Positions 42,724 through 52,990 are shown, counted from the first letter of the stretch. The stretch: 64,000 bases of DNA from Phymatolithon calcareum (GCA_977006965.1 OZ345371.1:1922001-1986000), one strand, 5' to 3'. Notes: generated by a model from the sequence alone, not told the origin. Numbers and translations: made by a program.

Positions 42724-43599
42724 TTCACAATTTGAATAGTTACTTCTCTCTCACTATCGATTGTTAGTCTAAAACCCTATTATTGTATTTTTAATATTTA
42801 TATGTACATATGGAGTTTCTTTTAAACAGAAATTCGTGTCTATCTCGTGATATGAACAGTTACGGATCCCAATATTATATTTTTTTACTTCTATGTATCT
42901 TTGGTATGTCACTTTCCGAATACAATACATGTGTAAAGCATACTACTATTATCCTTTATACTTTTATACTATGATAATACTATCAGTTTGGATTTTTTAT
43001 AATAATTGTACTTAAATAAGAAGTGTACATAACAACACATGGTTTACACTCTAGTATACAACTCTAATACAGTTTGTAGAGTACTTCAGATCAATTTGTA
43101 CAGTTTTTAGGATGCTACTTAACTATAGTTTAAAATAGTTAAATAGATCAATGTCTCAATCCTTCAAGGCTGATCCTGTCTACGTAGAGCCGAATGATTA
43201 TTCTTGTAGTTTCTTGAATTTAATTAGTGACTTTTAGAGTTTTTATAGAGTGGTTTCTAGAACCTTTTCGATGTTACTAGAAACATCTGGGGAAGTTTTT
43301 AGACAGATTTTTCTCCTCAGTATGATAGTGTTTAAAGTAGTATATAAGCGGACACTAGGACTGCCCGAGTAGAAAAAGTTAAGCAAACAATAAAGGAGAA
43401 ACTACAAAACAGTTTCTCAACAATTATCCTGACTCTGTCGAGTGGAGGAAACTTTCGCCAGTTGGTAACAAGTTTCTATTCTAAGTTCGTATTTCTGAGG
43501 GCTACTGCGCAGTACGTTCTGGTACAAGAGTAGGGATAAGGGACTTTTCGTATCAGACTTGACTTGATATTTTTAAACTAACTCGTCGGGGATGTCGCC
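42724..43599 (+). other. AT-rich region, possible solo-LTR-like promoter/end
   Basis: Bases 43335-43440 show TATATAAG (about 43339) and AATAAAG (about 43390). A TCGCCAG-T-TGGTAACAAG junction follows at about 43453-43470, in which TGG could be the start of a primer-binding site. A short frame opens at 43600. This arrangement is what an LTR end would look like, but no second LTR, pol gene or clear TG..CA ends were found, so it is a weak suggestion. Confidence 0.25.
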
Positions 43600-43710
43600 A
43601 TGACGAGACAGTGTAGTCAACAGTCGGGAATGTGGGAAGAGCTCGTTGGGCTGGCGACAGATTGCACTAGCGAGAGTAGTTGGCGCAAAGTGCAATATTC
43701 GATGCGGTGA
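43600..43710 (+). other. Short 36-codon ORF after the LTR-like region
   Basis: The ATG at 43600 opens a frame to the TGA at 43708-43710 (MTRQCSQQSGMWEELVGLAT...). It resembles the start of a gag-type ORF only by position. It could be chance. Confidence 0.2.
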
Positions 43711-44294
43711 GAGTTGATAAAACACAACAAGAGCAGTGCAACTTACAATTGCAAATTATTTTTGAACCATTCTGGTAAAAGATGGTGTCATATCTGGCCC
43801 CTGTTTTCGAAGGGTCCTTCCGAGAACCCTCATTTCAGGCCGAGAAAAGAAGCTTACAGAGCTTTCGTGGCGAACCCTCGCGTACAGCCTGTTGGTGCAG
43901 GGCATTGAAATTTACTAAAAATTTGACGGGTCCTGTCGGACGCTACTAAGATCTAAGAACCAGTTACGTCCTTATTTCCAACGTCTATCATACACAGTGA
44001 GATCACATCTCATTGGATCTCCGTACACAATCAACTACACTCCCATCCCACAAGGAGACATCTCAGTTACCGTCTCTGCGGGTACCAGTTTCATAATAAA
44101 ACAAACCCGCACAGACGGCTTTACTCCTCGGGATGCCTTCCTGAGTGCTTTCGCGACACTCACTAACAAAGTACTACCAACGCGGTATTTAGAGAGAGAA
44201 AATTATTCATTGCGAATCTAAGAGTAACATCATTACATTCCGTTCCAAGTCCATTACGTGACAAGTGATTCACTTGTCACACCGCTGAAATACA

Positions 44295-44811
44295 TCGGCG
44301 TCCCGAAAAATGAGACCACTAATGCGCTTGCGCGCAGAGAAATTTTGGAATGGAGTGTGTTATCACATCAAGCTATCCCTCTCACTTCGGAGGTGGTACG
44401 ATTCATTATCAAACCGTGTTGCAGGAGCAGAATTGTGACCATCCCGAGCCCAGCCGAAGATCAGAATATCTCACAGACGTTCTACCACCTCATAGCGAAT
44501 TGCTGTCCGACTGTTGGATCCTATCACCATGGAGACAACGAAGAAGAACCACTAGACTATGTGTACGATTTGCCCGTATGATGTCAAGGAGACATTGGAG
44601 CATCTAATCTTACTTTGTTTTGATCGGACTGCTTCTCAGCGACAATTCGTCGGGAGAATGAGTGGCAAAACTGTAGAAGATCCGGGCAGTGTGAAACCCA
44701 TAGATATACTCAATATTTTCGAACAACTAGAACTTCCTCGACAGTAAGTTCAGGATTCATTTCAAAATTAACGCCTTCTGCAATAAAGAAAGAAAGAAAG
44801 AGAGAAAGAAA
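44295..44811 (+). mobile_element. Family R LINE 3' end (RNase H end and zinc motif), decayed
   Basis: The frame at 44258-44581 contains IGVPKNETTNALARRE, matching the CGVAKNEAADELARRG end of RNase H at 60530-60575. Another frame (44559-44747) holds MCTICPYDVKETLEHLILLC, the C-X2-C-X9-H-X4-C motif found at 60815-60875. The copy ends with the (AAAG)n tail at 44785-44811. Frame changes show it is dead. Confidence 0.8.
44785..44811 (+). repeat. (AAAG)n LINE tail
   Basis: AAAGAAAGAAAGAAAGAGAG and following bases form a simple repeat at the 3' end of the family R LINE. The same tail occurs at about 19372, 51500 and 61033, so it is the family signature rather than an independent microsatellite. Confidence 0.9.
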
Positions 44812-46042
44812 TAATGTGCCAACTGGTGTGGTTCTTACGGGACCATGGAACCTGTCGGGCATGTCGACAGTCTCGAATAATATGATGGTAATATTGCAAG
44901 AAATTGACGAAGAAAAGGAATAACGAACCAGGCCCTACGTGTAACCAGAAGGAACCCAATGTGTCTTCCGGTTCGCCGCAAAGGCTGTTGGAAGCAGTGT
45001 TTGGGCGCTTATGCACTTATATCTTTCTTCACTTTCATGGCCCGCTGCTGAAGTTGCCGAATCTGCACCAAGCTCTCTTCAGCGGAACAAATCCTCGTCT
45101 TTGTCCAAAACAGTCACACCTTAGTCTTGTAGGTAGTGTCATGATGTGTCATTTCTCATCCATCAAAGCTCTGAATGGTTCTCTCTAGATTGTTCAAGTT
45201 TATTTCTGTAAAGACACACGATGGTCCTAGCTGGTGATTCTGGGCGTCGATTTTAGACCGGGACAGGCTCAGACTACAAGAACCATCCCAATTTCTCAAC
45301 GCCAGCTGCAATTCGAGGCTTTGCCGACGAGTCAGGAAAGGAAATCTAACATGCTGTTGACAGCATGCTATGCATTCTGGAAGAATTTAACGCCATACTG
45401 CCGCATTGCAAGCTACAGTATGAGCAGAGCGGAAACAAATTTCCTGACCTTGAGAAGATGCGATTGAGGAGGCTGAAATTCAAGTAATGATCAGGTGGTT
45501 TTGGTATAACTTGGAAACGTTCAAAGCTTAGGGCCGGTTGAACTAGCCCAATCGAAATGTCATTCTACGGGTGGGCGATCGAAAATCTAGTTGGACTCAT
45601 CTTTCTCATTACTTCTTGTACGATGGTACAAGACTCGGCAATTTAGGGGATGTTCACAAGAGCTTCTCATTACCTTCAGCAACTGGCCCAGATAATATTC
45701 AATACGAGGAAATTAGGCGAAACATATGCTCTTCCTCTCAACGAATCCGACACCGGCAAATCAGTAAATGATTTTCGACACGTAATATCAGTCCGCATCG
45801 CTCGTCTAAAGACGAACACGTGGTGCGTAAGACATTTTCACTTTTTCGATATCAACGTATTCAAGCGCTTCGAAAATGTTCGCATTGAAGTGGTTTCAAC
45901 GAAAGTTGTTGTGAACATACTTTGTTATCTCGAGAACATTCGCCCACCGACGATTTTTCCGATCTTCTTCAAAAGAAACATCTGATGTTTCTTCACTAGA
46001 ACTTGAGTTGTTTCACCGAAAAACATTTATCAACATATTTTG

Positions 46043-48112
46043 TCATCTCGTGAACCGACGTCCACGTGAGTTCTTTCCCATCTCGTTCAGTCGCTTAGTC
46101 AACCTCTTCTGCACAGGCTTTTTCCTCTGCTTCCGGCGTTCAACTCTTTCTCTTTGAAGGCGAACTTCTTCACTCTCCGACAGCCGCAGGACCGAAGGCG
46201 CGTTCGGTGAAACTGGCGACCGTACAACATATGGCGGTGATCGTACACCAACGGCCAAACCTGCCTCTTGGCGCCTTGCCTCGGTATTTGCATTCCACGA
46301 TGCGATGATCGGTCCTGGATCCCTCGCAATGCCCGGCGGCGAGCTCTGTGCAACACGCTGGTCCAAGCGACTTGGTGTGACATCTAAGTCCAAGGGCAGC
46401 GTTTCGGGATGATATCCTCGTCGAGGCGGCGCTGGCGGTCGCACTCTGCCACTCGCAATAACAATGCAGGGAAGCTGCGGCGAAACGAGCTTTGGTCTTT
46501 TCGCTCCTTCTAAGCCGTCTTGTCGGTTCAAGATTCGCTTTTCGCTGTTGTGGCGTTCATTGGCCAGCACGGGTAGCCGCGCCTGCCCGCCGGTCGTGGT
46601 ACCAGAATTCAGAGCTCCGCGTTCTCTGCTTTTCCGCATCACGTCTTCGTCTTGCATGGATTGACGCTGCTTCTGGCCCACCTCTCTTCTTGACTCTACC
46701 TGGGGGTGACGATGTTTTTCATGACAGACTTGATGAACAGGCACAGGTTGCTGGACGAGTGGTGCGATTGGCCGAGGTGCAATGGGAACGAAGTCGCTCG
46801 GTCTGCAGGATACTGCAGCGTCATGCGGGATACGATCTGTCGCTGGTGGCTGCGGTCGGGAAATTCTGTTCGAAAATTCGCTTCCATTTTCAGGACGACA
46901 GTTCCCCAAAGCAGTCGCATCAGGAGAAATGTTGATGAGTGAGCTCCCATCGTGAGGCTCTGCAGATGAACATAATTCGTTGTCAACACGGCGCAGGTCA
47001 AAAATGATTTGCACTTTCGACTCACTTTTCTCGTCCGAATGCCGCCCACTACTTGCCGCCTCCCACAGCGGGGCCACAGTGGCAGAATTCTTCGCACAGG
47101 ACCATGCCACCTCCAAAGGCACTTTATGAACTCGTTCGCTTCCTGCTCCGGATTCTTCCGCGTGGTCGATCGGCAAGAGTCCGGAGTGACCTTTCCCATC
47201 CTTCAAAGTATGTCGACTGGGACTGGGCAGCGATGGATGCAAACCCGTGATGAAAGATTTGGGTGATGACTGGGCGGCCCGCGATGCATTCAGCATAGAT
47301 TGCCCGCTCCGTCCGATAGGTTCGCAGACAGAATTCCCGTCTTCTGCAGATGTAAACTTGATTTTGGAGGAGCCAAACCTTGTCCTTTCTTTGCGATCAC
47401 CACCCTCGGCGGAGCGTTTCTTCTGTAATTGAGTAATCGACGGATTCGTTCGTGATCGAGGATGAATGTCGGATTCATTTCTTAGCTTTGGCTGCGGCAA
47501 CGGAACCAGAGGCGCGGTGTGGGCTTGGGGTTTGACGATGACCGCCGAATTGTCATTGTGCGTTCCAGGATGCGGACAATTGACATTTGTGGTCGCACAG
47601 TGCGAAAACTGCTTTGATACCCCATTCGGCAGGGTTGATGTCACTCCACATGAGCTACTATCGGTAACCTCTCCTGATGCAACAGCATCTAGAGCGACAT
47701 TCAACTCTTCTTCCTCGAAAGAATTACTGTAGACCGATTGGGTCCTCGCATAGGACCTCGTGTGTGCCAAAGCTTCACATTTCGTAGGGACCTGTCCAGA
47801 CGCACTGCCACGCTTCTCAAACGGAACACACAATGAAGGATTGAGAGAAGTGGCCTGCCCGATAGGGGCAGTCGGTGGAATCACAGATCGTGCATTTGGA
47901 CCATCAGGGGAGTGCTCACGATACTGGACCGTCGGGTGATCCACTACAGCGGGTGACGACTGCGCATGGATCTGAAAGTTTGCGCGAAAGGGAAGTGGAG
48001 GACGAACGCGACCAGCAAAGTCGTTAGGATTTGCAATAACAGTGCTTCGAGCCGCGCTGCGAGGCGAAGCTCGATCTCCACACTGGAGCTCATGTGACTG
48101 GTCGTCAAGCAT
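46043..48112 (-). CDS. Copy 4: intact 689-residue basic, probably disordered protein
   Basis: This is the paralogue of the 704-residue ORF at 23831-25945. Conserved blocks are TAPIGQ (81-86), RGSASG (101-106), SFEEEEL (131-137), LDLDVTPSRLDQRVAQ, SWNANTEARR and a C-terminal KQRKKPVQKRLTKRLNEMG rich in Lys/Arg. Between blocks the sequences differ strongly, as in disordered proteins. The start at 48112 (MLDDQSHEL) is supported by the decayed copy 2, which aligns from the same Met (MLDRTSHEL). The intact frame over almost 2.1 kb, despite strong divergence from copy 3, suggests selection at some time. No enzyme motif is visible. A role in binding nucleic acid is inferred from the basic tail only. 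Confidence 0.6.
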   Translation of the reverse strand: MLDDQSHELQCGDRASPRSAARSTVIANPNDFAGRVRPPLPFRANFQIHAQSSPAVVDHPTVQYREHSPDGPNARSVIPPTAPIGQATSLNPSLCVPFEKRGSASGQVPTKCEALAHTRSYARTQSVYSNSFEEEELNVALDAVASGEVTDSSSCGVTSTLPNGVSKQFSHCATTNVNCPHPGTHNDNSAVIVKPQAHTAPLVPLPQPKLRNESDIHPRSRTNPSITQLQKKRSAEGGDRKERTRFGSSKIKFTSAEDGNSVCEPIGRSGQSMLNASRAAQSSPKSFITGLHPSLPSPSRHTLKDGKGHSGLLPIDHAEESGAGSERVHKVPLEVAWSCAKNSATVAPLWEAASSGRHSDEKSESKVQIIFDLRRVDNELCSSAEPHDGSSLINISPDATALGNCRPENGSEFSNRISRPQPPATDRIPHDAAVSCRPSDFVPIAPRPIAPLVQQPVPVHQVCHEKHRHPQVESRREVGQKQRQSMQDEDVMRKSRERGALNSGTTTGGQARLPVLANERHNSEKRILNRQDGLEGAKRPKLVSPQLPCIVIASGRVRPPAPPRRGYHPETLPLDLDVTPSRLDQRVAQSSPPGIARDPGPIIASWNANTEARRQEAGLAVGVRSPPYVVRSPVSPNAPSVLRLSESEEVRLQRERVERRKQRKKPVQKRLTKRLNEMGKNSRGRRFTR

Positions 48113-48228
48113 GACTGCTCAAGCACTACCGCATCTACCGCGAGTGGTTTGAGCTGATGCTTACCAGCGTCTAAATATAACGTCAGTGAGGTAGAGCCAT
48201 ACGGCAACTAGCACAAAGACGCCAATTT

Positions 48229-48469
48229 AGAACGCTCTTGGCAGCGCGTGCAGTTTGGCGAGAGGCCTACGATCCACACCAACTTGCCGAAAGACTGTCG
48301 ATGGGAGCTAGAACGCTCTTGGCAGCGCGTGGAGTTTGACGAGAGGCCTACGATCCACAGCAACTTGCCGAAAGATTGTCGATGGGAGCTAGAACGCTCT
48401 TGGCAGCGCGTGGAGTTTGGCGAGGCCTACGATCCACAGCAACTTGCCGAAAGACTGTCGATGGGAGCT
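48229..48469 (+). repeat. 81-bp tandem repeat, three units, in the leader of copy 4
   Basis: Units run 48229-48309, 48310-48390 and 48391-48469, each beginning AGAACGCTCTTGGCAGCGCG. They are nearly identical apart from a 2-bp loss in the third. Eighty-one bases equal 27 codons, so a + strand frame (48248-48553) stays open across units one and two. Copy 3's leader carries only one diverged unit (about 26076-26150), so the array expanded locally. Confidence 0.92.
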
Positions 48470-48553
48470 GCGGTGAGCCCTGTCGATCGCAATGGAGCAA
48501 GAAACGCGAGCTGGGTTGCAGCCCTACTCGAGCGGTTTGGTAGCGATTACTAA
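48248..48553 (+). other. Small + strand ORF divergent from the copy 4 gene
   Basis: The 101-codon frame covers the tandem units and then reads EFGEAYDPQQLAERL. Copy 3's leader in the same position has EEFGDAFAPQL on the + strand. This limited conservation hints that a short divergent reading frame is or was coding, but repeat structure alone can keep a frame open. No family is recognised. Confidence 0.25.
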
Positions 48554-48749
48554 TCGCCCTCAGTATTTATAGACAAAAGAGGATCAAAAAGCGGCGCTGG
48601 CACAGCTCAGCAACTGTGTGCCACGTGTAGGTTTATCATACCTAGATTTATGCTGACATCACAAAAATTTAATCTTAATCTATTTTTAGAAATATGAGCT
48701 AGGGTTTCAATCACTTTCTTGTTTTCCTGTAAGAAACACAGCATTTTCG

Positions 48750-48799
48750 TCCGTAACGATCATCGCGTTTATCGAGATGATCGCAATGATCGTTACGGA
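48750..48799. repeat. Hairpin with 14-bp arms
   Basis: TCCGTAACGATCAT (48750-48763) pairs perfectly with ATGATCGTTACGGA (48786-48799). Further GATCATC/GATGATC complementarity lies inside. It directly adjoins the next hairpin and shares CGGA with it. Confidence 0.85.
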
Positions 48800-48846
48800 A
48801 AAGTCATGTTAGGGTTTTTCTAAAAAACCCTAACATGACTTTTCCG
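48796..48846. repeat. Perfect 24-bp hairpin with 3-nt loop
   Basis: The left arm 48796-48819 (begins CGGAAAAGTCATGTTAGGG) is the exact reverse complement of the right arm 48823-48846. Together with the preceding hairpin it forms a double-cruciform structure just upstream of the copy 4 element. Confidence 0.95.
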
Positions 48847-48849
48847 TTT

Positions 48850-49565
48850 TTCTGCAGTCGAGTGGCCAATAAGAACAGGCCTCGAGAGGTACAGTATTCC
48901 GTACGAAAAAAATAAACAATTTTCAATCATGCGCTGTGACCGGGGTCTTGGAAAGTATTCTCAAATCGAAAATTCTGTGCACGCTAGAAAATCGTTAAAT
49001 CTACGTATATCCCTTTTGCGTTCATAGAATACCTATTCTTGGCTGATGAAATCAGAAAGAGTCAAATACTGTAAAATTTGCTCGCCGTAATGACCTTTGT
49101 TTCTTAAAGCGCGGTTGACTTTTAAAAAAGTCATGAAAGTGTCATTCAGAATCCAACACCAACCGGAACCTTGTGTTCTAGCAGTTCTCTCTCGTGTTAC
49201 ATGTCTAGTTGAGTAGCAAAACCACTTCCTGTTTTCTGGAGTGTTTTTCTCTTGGTCATGTTTCTTCGTGACTGTTCACTAGAGTAGGACCAATCCGGCT
49301 CTTCTTGAGACGTGGCACAGCAGCATCCCACGTGACAGCGGCAGAAAGCGATGCATCGACAAAACGACGTGCGTGAAGAATAGCGCTCACTGTCGTGTGC
49401 TTATAGAGCAAGGTAATAAATGTACGGGAAATAACTCATCTCAGTCTCGGTCTTATGAGTGTTTCTGAGAGCGTTAATTGAATTCTGCTTTCAAGAAATC
49501 TTAGGACTAAGAGGTATATATCTATGTCTATTAGAACGCTTTTTGCAAGACAGTGCTTGTGGATA
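48850..49565. other. No feature recognised
   Basis: AT-rich sequence without long ORFs or repeats that I can identify. Confidence 0.35.
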
Positions 49566-49570
49566 GTCTT

Positions 49571-49988
49571 CTTTTTTTCCTTTCAAGTTTATTTAAAAGC
49601 CCCACAGACTTCCGAAGATATGGGCAAGGCTTCCTCTGATGCTACCTACCCTTGTGTAGCTCACGAAACGTCCACCAGTATGGCGGACGGGAAAACTCAG
49701 GACTCAAAGTACTCCTATCTCAGTCCTCTACGGGATTGTTGGTGCTTGGACTCGACCACTCTCTGCCTTGCATTATTAATACAGGCCTTCTTCGTTCTCC
49801 ATGCGTTCTATGAGTGTCTTGCTAAATAGAAAGAGCTCATCTAGGGCCTTTTCTGTTTCCAGTCGTTTTTCTCCTTCAAGTTCGTACCCTGCTGGCGTGC
49901 GTTCAAAGGTAGGTAGCATCAGAGGAAGCCTTGCCCATATCTTCGGAAGTCTGTGAGGCTTTTAAATAAACTTGAAAGGAAAAAAAAG
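49571..49988. repeat. 80-bp inverted repeat made of two family B LINE ends
   Basis: The left arm 49571-49650 (CTTTTTTTCCTTTCAAGTTT...) is the near-perfect reverse complement of 49909-49988, with a spacer of about 260 bp. The arms contain AAAGCCCCACAGACTTCCGA and GGCAAGGCTTCCTCTGATG, related to the family B 3' end. The arrangement suggests two insertions head-to-head or a foldback derivative of the family B end. Confidence 0.8.
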
Positions 49989-50017
49989 TCACTGGAGACC
50001 AGCTAGTACAGGATGAT

Positions 50018-50262
50018 TTGGTGCCGTTTGACCTTGTGGTTAAGGCGGGCCGCACGCACAAGAGGCCCTGCTTGCCATCCGAAATGAGGGCCCGTCATTG
50101 CTCCTCGTGCGTAAACACTGGTCACTTTTCGCAGACATACGGGGGCCCAACATCCACAATCTTGTCGAGGCGAAACGAATACACATCGACAATGCGGTTC
50201 AGTCCATGATCATCAACCTTACCGCCTGCGATGACAGAGATGCTACTTGCGTCGAGGATCTA
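50018..50262 (+). pseudogene. Second zinc-knuckle protein fragment
   Basis: It reads LVPFDLVVKAGR, then LPSEMRARHCSSCVNTGHFSQTY and then, in another frame, MIINLTACDDRD. It is collinear with the fragment at 38666-39354. The last cysteine of the C-X2-C-X4-H-X4-C motif is replaced by Tyr here, so the knuckle is broken. It is a short relic. Confidence 0.5.
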
Positions 50263-50829
50263 AAGCATAGAGAGTAGCGCGAGAAATAAATTTTACTTCC
50301 GCATAGATTGCTTTGACAAACGGATGAGTAGTAATTTTGGATAGGATAAGTTATGATAGTACGCTTGTCTAGGGGTGAGCAGTACGTTTGCCTGGGATGG
50401 CCAAGTAGTGAATTTCCTCATACATTTGCCTGTGATATCACGGCACGTCATATTCCAGGAAAATATTTTGCGGACGAATTTGGTAGTAGGGGTGGGGGAC
50501 CATCAGAGAGTTCCCTGGGCACACGAAGCAGCGAAATTCACCATCACGTTTCAAGACGAAAAGTCCTTTCCTATAGATGGAAAAGAAGAAACTTATGTTT
50601 TCATTTAGATACGTTGGTAACATTTAAAAAAGTTACCATCGCATCTGGTAACGCGTCGGGCAACTTTTCGAATGCGAAGAATTTTTGCTGGATTTTATGA
50701 AATGAAGAGTTACTTGGTTTGTGCAACACGATTCAATGGTCTAAAAACACCCACGTCTGGTACTCTTTGGGAACTTGAGGGGGAAACTTATTCCACTATC
50801 ATCAGTCATGGTGGGAGCTCATCTTTGTG

Positions 50830-51189
50830 CAGTCCTCACTGCTCCATATCGGAGAGGGGGTTGGACATCCTGGAACATGGCCAGGAGCTGGTCAAGTACT
50901 CGTTCAGTCCACGCGCTGTATGTGCATTGATAGGCCATTTATCACGTCTTCGATAGCATTTTTCCCACATTGGCAGATATGACTACATTCCAAATGGCCA
51001 CTTGATGGCAAGATTACTGTGCCTTCTAGAGAGAACAAGTTGGTGCAGTGGTGGCGTAGTTTTCAAGTTAATACGCCGTTTTTTCGACTTCTGTACCTCC
51101 GCTGCTGTGTAGATGATCGTGGTTACTTCTTGATGTTTGTTGCAGCTGAAATTTGCTATGCTCCACTGCAAGCAATTTCTCTGTGCCAA
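50830..51189 (-). mobile_element. Family A LINE C-terminal relic, minus strand
   Basis: The minus-strand frame 51189-50983 contains AAEVQKSKKRRIN and RRHSNLAIKWPFG, matching AAEDVEKSKKRPIP and RRHRTLGIKWSFG at 61150-61270. After a frame shift it continues KNAIEDVINGL, as at about 61330. Only about 360 bp remain. Confidence 0.75.
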
Positions 51190-51515
51190 CTTAGAGGCAA
51201 CAATTTACTTTTCGTAAAGACCAGCAGTGGTCATCTTACACAAATTGATTAGGGACTGCACCCACTTTGGTCGATGGACGCAATCGGGATGCAATTCCGT
51301 CCCATTTACACACTTTAAAGTGTGTAAGGTGTGTAATTCTGGTTGCATAGAAGCGTGGAACACGTGGTTTTATGCGGTGGACATTCCAGAATAACGTAAA
51401 TTACTCGAATTTGTGATAATGAAAAACTCCTGTATCAGTTTCTCAGTCTAGCAGTGTCAGGGACCACGTCATGTTTGAGCGATCTTTGCGTAATAGAGAA
51501 AGAAAGAACGAATAA
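51185..51515 (+). mobile_element. Family R LINE 3' relic, plus strand
   Basis: A broken frame reads AVVILHKLIRDCTHFGRW and later CKVCNSGC, comparable to AEVVLHQLIVNYSPIVASF and CKMCPYG at 60715-60830. The piece ends GTAATAGAGAAAGAAAGAA, the family tail. It abuts the minus-strand relic to its left. Confidence 0.6.
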
Positions 51516-51754
51516 ATTGCTCACGCTCTGGGCGCAGAAGTATGTTTTGCACTATCCGTGCTGCGCACGGCGAATATTGCGGGGGCATCAAGCACGAAGG
51601 ATGAGAAAATTGTAAGCAGCATCGGACTCGAAGGAGACGCAAACTTGCACCCAGCTTGCGGAGAGTTCAGCTCTACATGGAACGCCACTTGTCCTCTCTG
51701 CGGTGTGTTTCTCGACGAGGCCCACTTCCTGGCTGGCTCGCAGACTAACAACCC

Positions 51755-51840
51755 GTCCTCGTCGCCTACGAGCTCAATGACTATATTTTTCCACATAGAG
51801 TAAACGGTCTTAATCATTGAGCTCGAAGGCGACGAAGACA
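51755..51840. repeat. Imperfect hairpin, arms about 26 bp
   Basis: CGTCGCCTACGAGCTCAATGA pairs with TCATTGAGCTCGAAGGCGACG with one mismatch, and pairing extends a few bases outward. The spacer is about 33 bp. It belongs to no recognised element. Confidence 0.75.
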
Positions 51841-51844
51841 ACTT

Positions 51845-52685
51845 GCTTGTTATAAACCCATTGTATTATTCTAGGTGCAGCCGCAAATCTTTTATCTAGT
51901 GCATTTATCAGCGTCCATATGGAGCCATAGTCGGTGAAATGCTCAAATTGTAAAACTATTACTGAATGCAGAAGCATTAAGATGAATGATGCAGAAACAT
52001 TTGTGCTCTCTTGCCGGAGTGTCTAGAATGAGCTGGTTGGTACTTACCGGGGGCACGTGATCGGGGTATCGAAGGATCTATGATTTTTAATAAAGACGTC
52101 GCACGTCCACAGTTGGTTCAGATAGCCGGTGGTGACAGCAATCGAGTAGACGAGCACGAGCACGTAAAGCCATGGGGCAAATAGGGAAGCATCGTTAACT
52201 TCTTTTCCTTCAAAACCTCATTGCAGTTGAAAACATTTCTGCTTGCTCACCATTCTATTTGTGCTCGATTTTTGCACATTTACAGCCATCGAGTGATACC
52301 GCAAAGTATAGGAGAGAGGAGAGAATACTTAGGCTCTCGAAGCATGGCTAACTTCCCTTGGGAGAAACGCAGGATACAGTGCAAAAGTGATCGACTGAAT
52401 TCTCATTGACGTATTTTTCGGTCCTTGTCTACTACGAAGTTTCAATATCCACCTTTGTGCGCAGTGGACGGTAAGGACCAGCTGCGAGCAAGTCCCATGT
52501 GGAACTGATGTGCTACAAATGGTATGTACATCAGAAGAGGGGATATGAATGCATTTATAATAGCTGCCAATGCTTCACATAAGAGCAACAGGGCTAGCTT
52601 TTCGGACGGTTTTCTAAAGTAGCGTAGCCTGGCAATTCATGACCTTCTTGATTCGCATTTCTCTACAAAAATGTATTTTTTGACA
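51845..52685. other. No feature recognised
   Basis: Short ORFs only; no repeats shared with other parts of the window were noticed. Confidence 0.3.
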
Positions 52686-52689
52686 CGTA

Positions 52690-52990
52690 TATTTTTAAAA
52701 GCCCCGCCCCTAAGTCATGCGTACTGTATATACGAATGTACGGGCAAGGCTTCCTCAGGTGCTGCCCACAATAGGGCGGCTCTACTCTTATGTCTGGTAT
52801 TCTGTCTGAGCCCCTAGTATGTGCTTAATTGTTTTTGATATCTCTTCCTGAAACCTTCTGAAGTGTCGCCTCTTCTTTCAGCCTTCTTCATTCTGCATAC
52901 TCTAGATGATGTTTCTACAGGCAAGTGCTCGTCTGAGTCGTTTGCACTCATCTTCCAAACCAGGGCCCATCTGCGATGATCATAAAATGC
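52690..52990 (-). mobile_element. Family B LINE 3' fragment, minus strand
   Basis: The reverse complement carries GGCTCAGACAGAATACCAGA, AGAGCCGCC, CACCTGAGGAAGCC and ends GGGGCTTTTAAAAA, closely matching 3520-3620. The further minus-strand sequence (GAAGAAGGCTGAAAGAAGAG) continues the match upstream for about 150 bp. Confidence 0.7.

Larger units (their letters stand above)
45110..48690 (-). mobile_element. Copy 4: full-length disordered-protein element
   Basis: Sequence shared with copy 2 begins near 45110 (GTCATGATGTGTCATTTCTC) and runs through the ORF to the GTCAGTGAGGTAGAGCC box at about 48182. Sequence shared with copy 3's flank extends to about 48670 (TTATCATAC..TTTATGCTGACATCA). The unit is thus about 3.5 kb with one large ORF and long non-coding ends. 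I saw no terminal repeats, target duplication or transposase, so the mode of multiplication is unknown. Confidence 0.5.

Noticed and set aside
42724-43710. LTR retrotransposon
   Set aside because: TATA-like, AATAAA-like and TGG motifs occur in a plausible order, but no second LTR, protease, integrase or RT was found. It is kept only as a weak note.
47944-48207. Alternative minus-strand frame (GSTSLT...HFPFAQTF) conserved between copies 2 and 4
   Set aside because: It overlaps the start of the main ORF in another frame, and conservation is expected from nucleotide similarity. Dual coding is not demonstrated.
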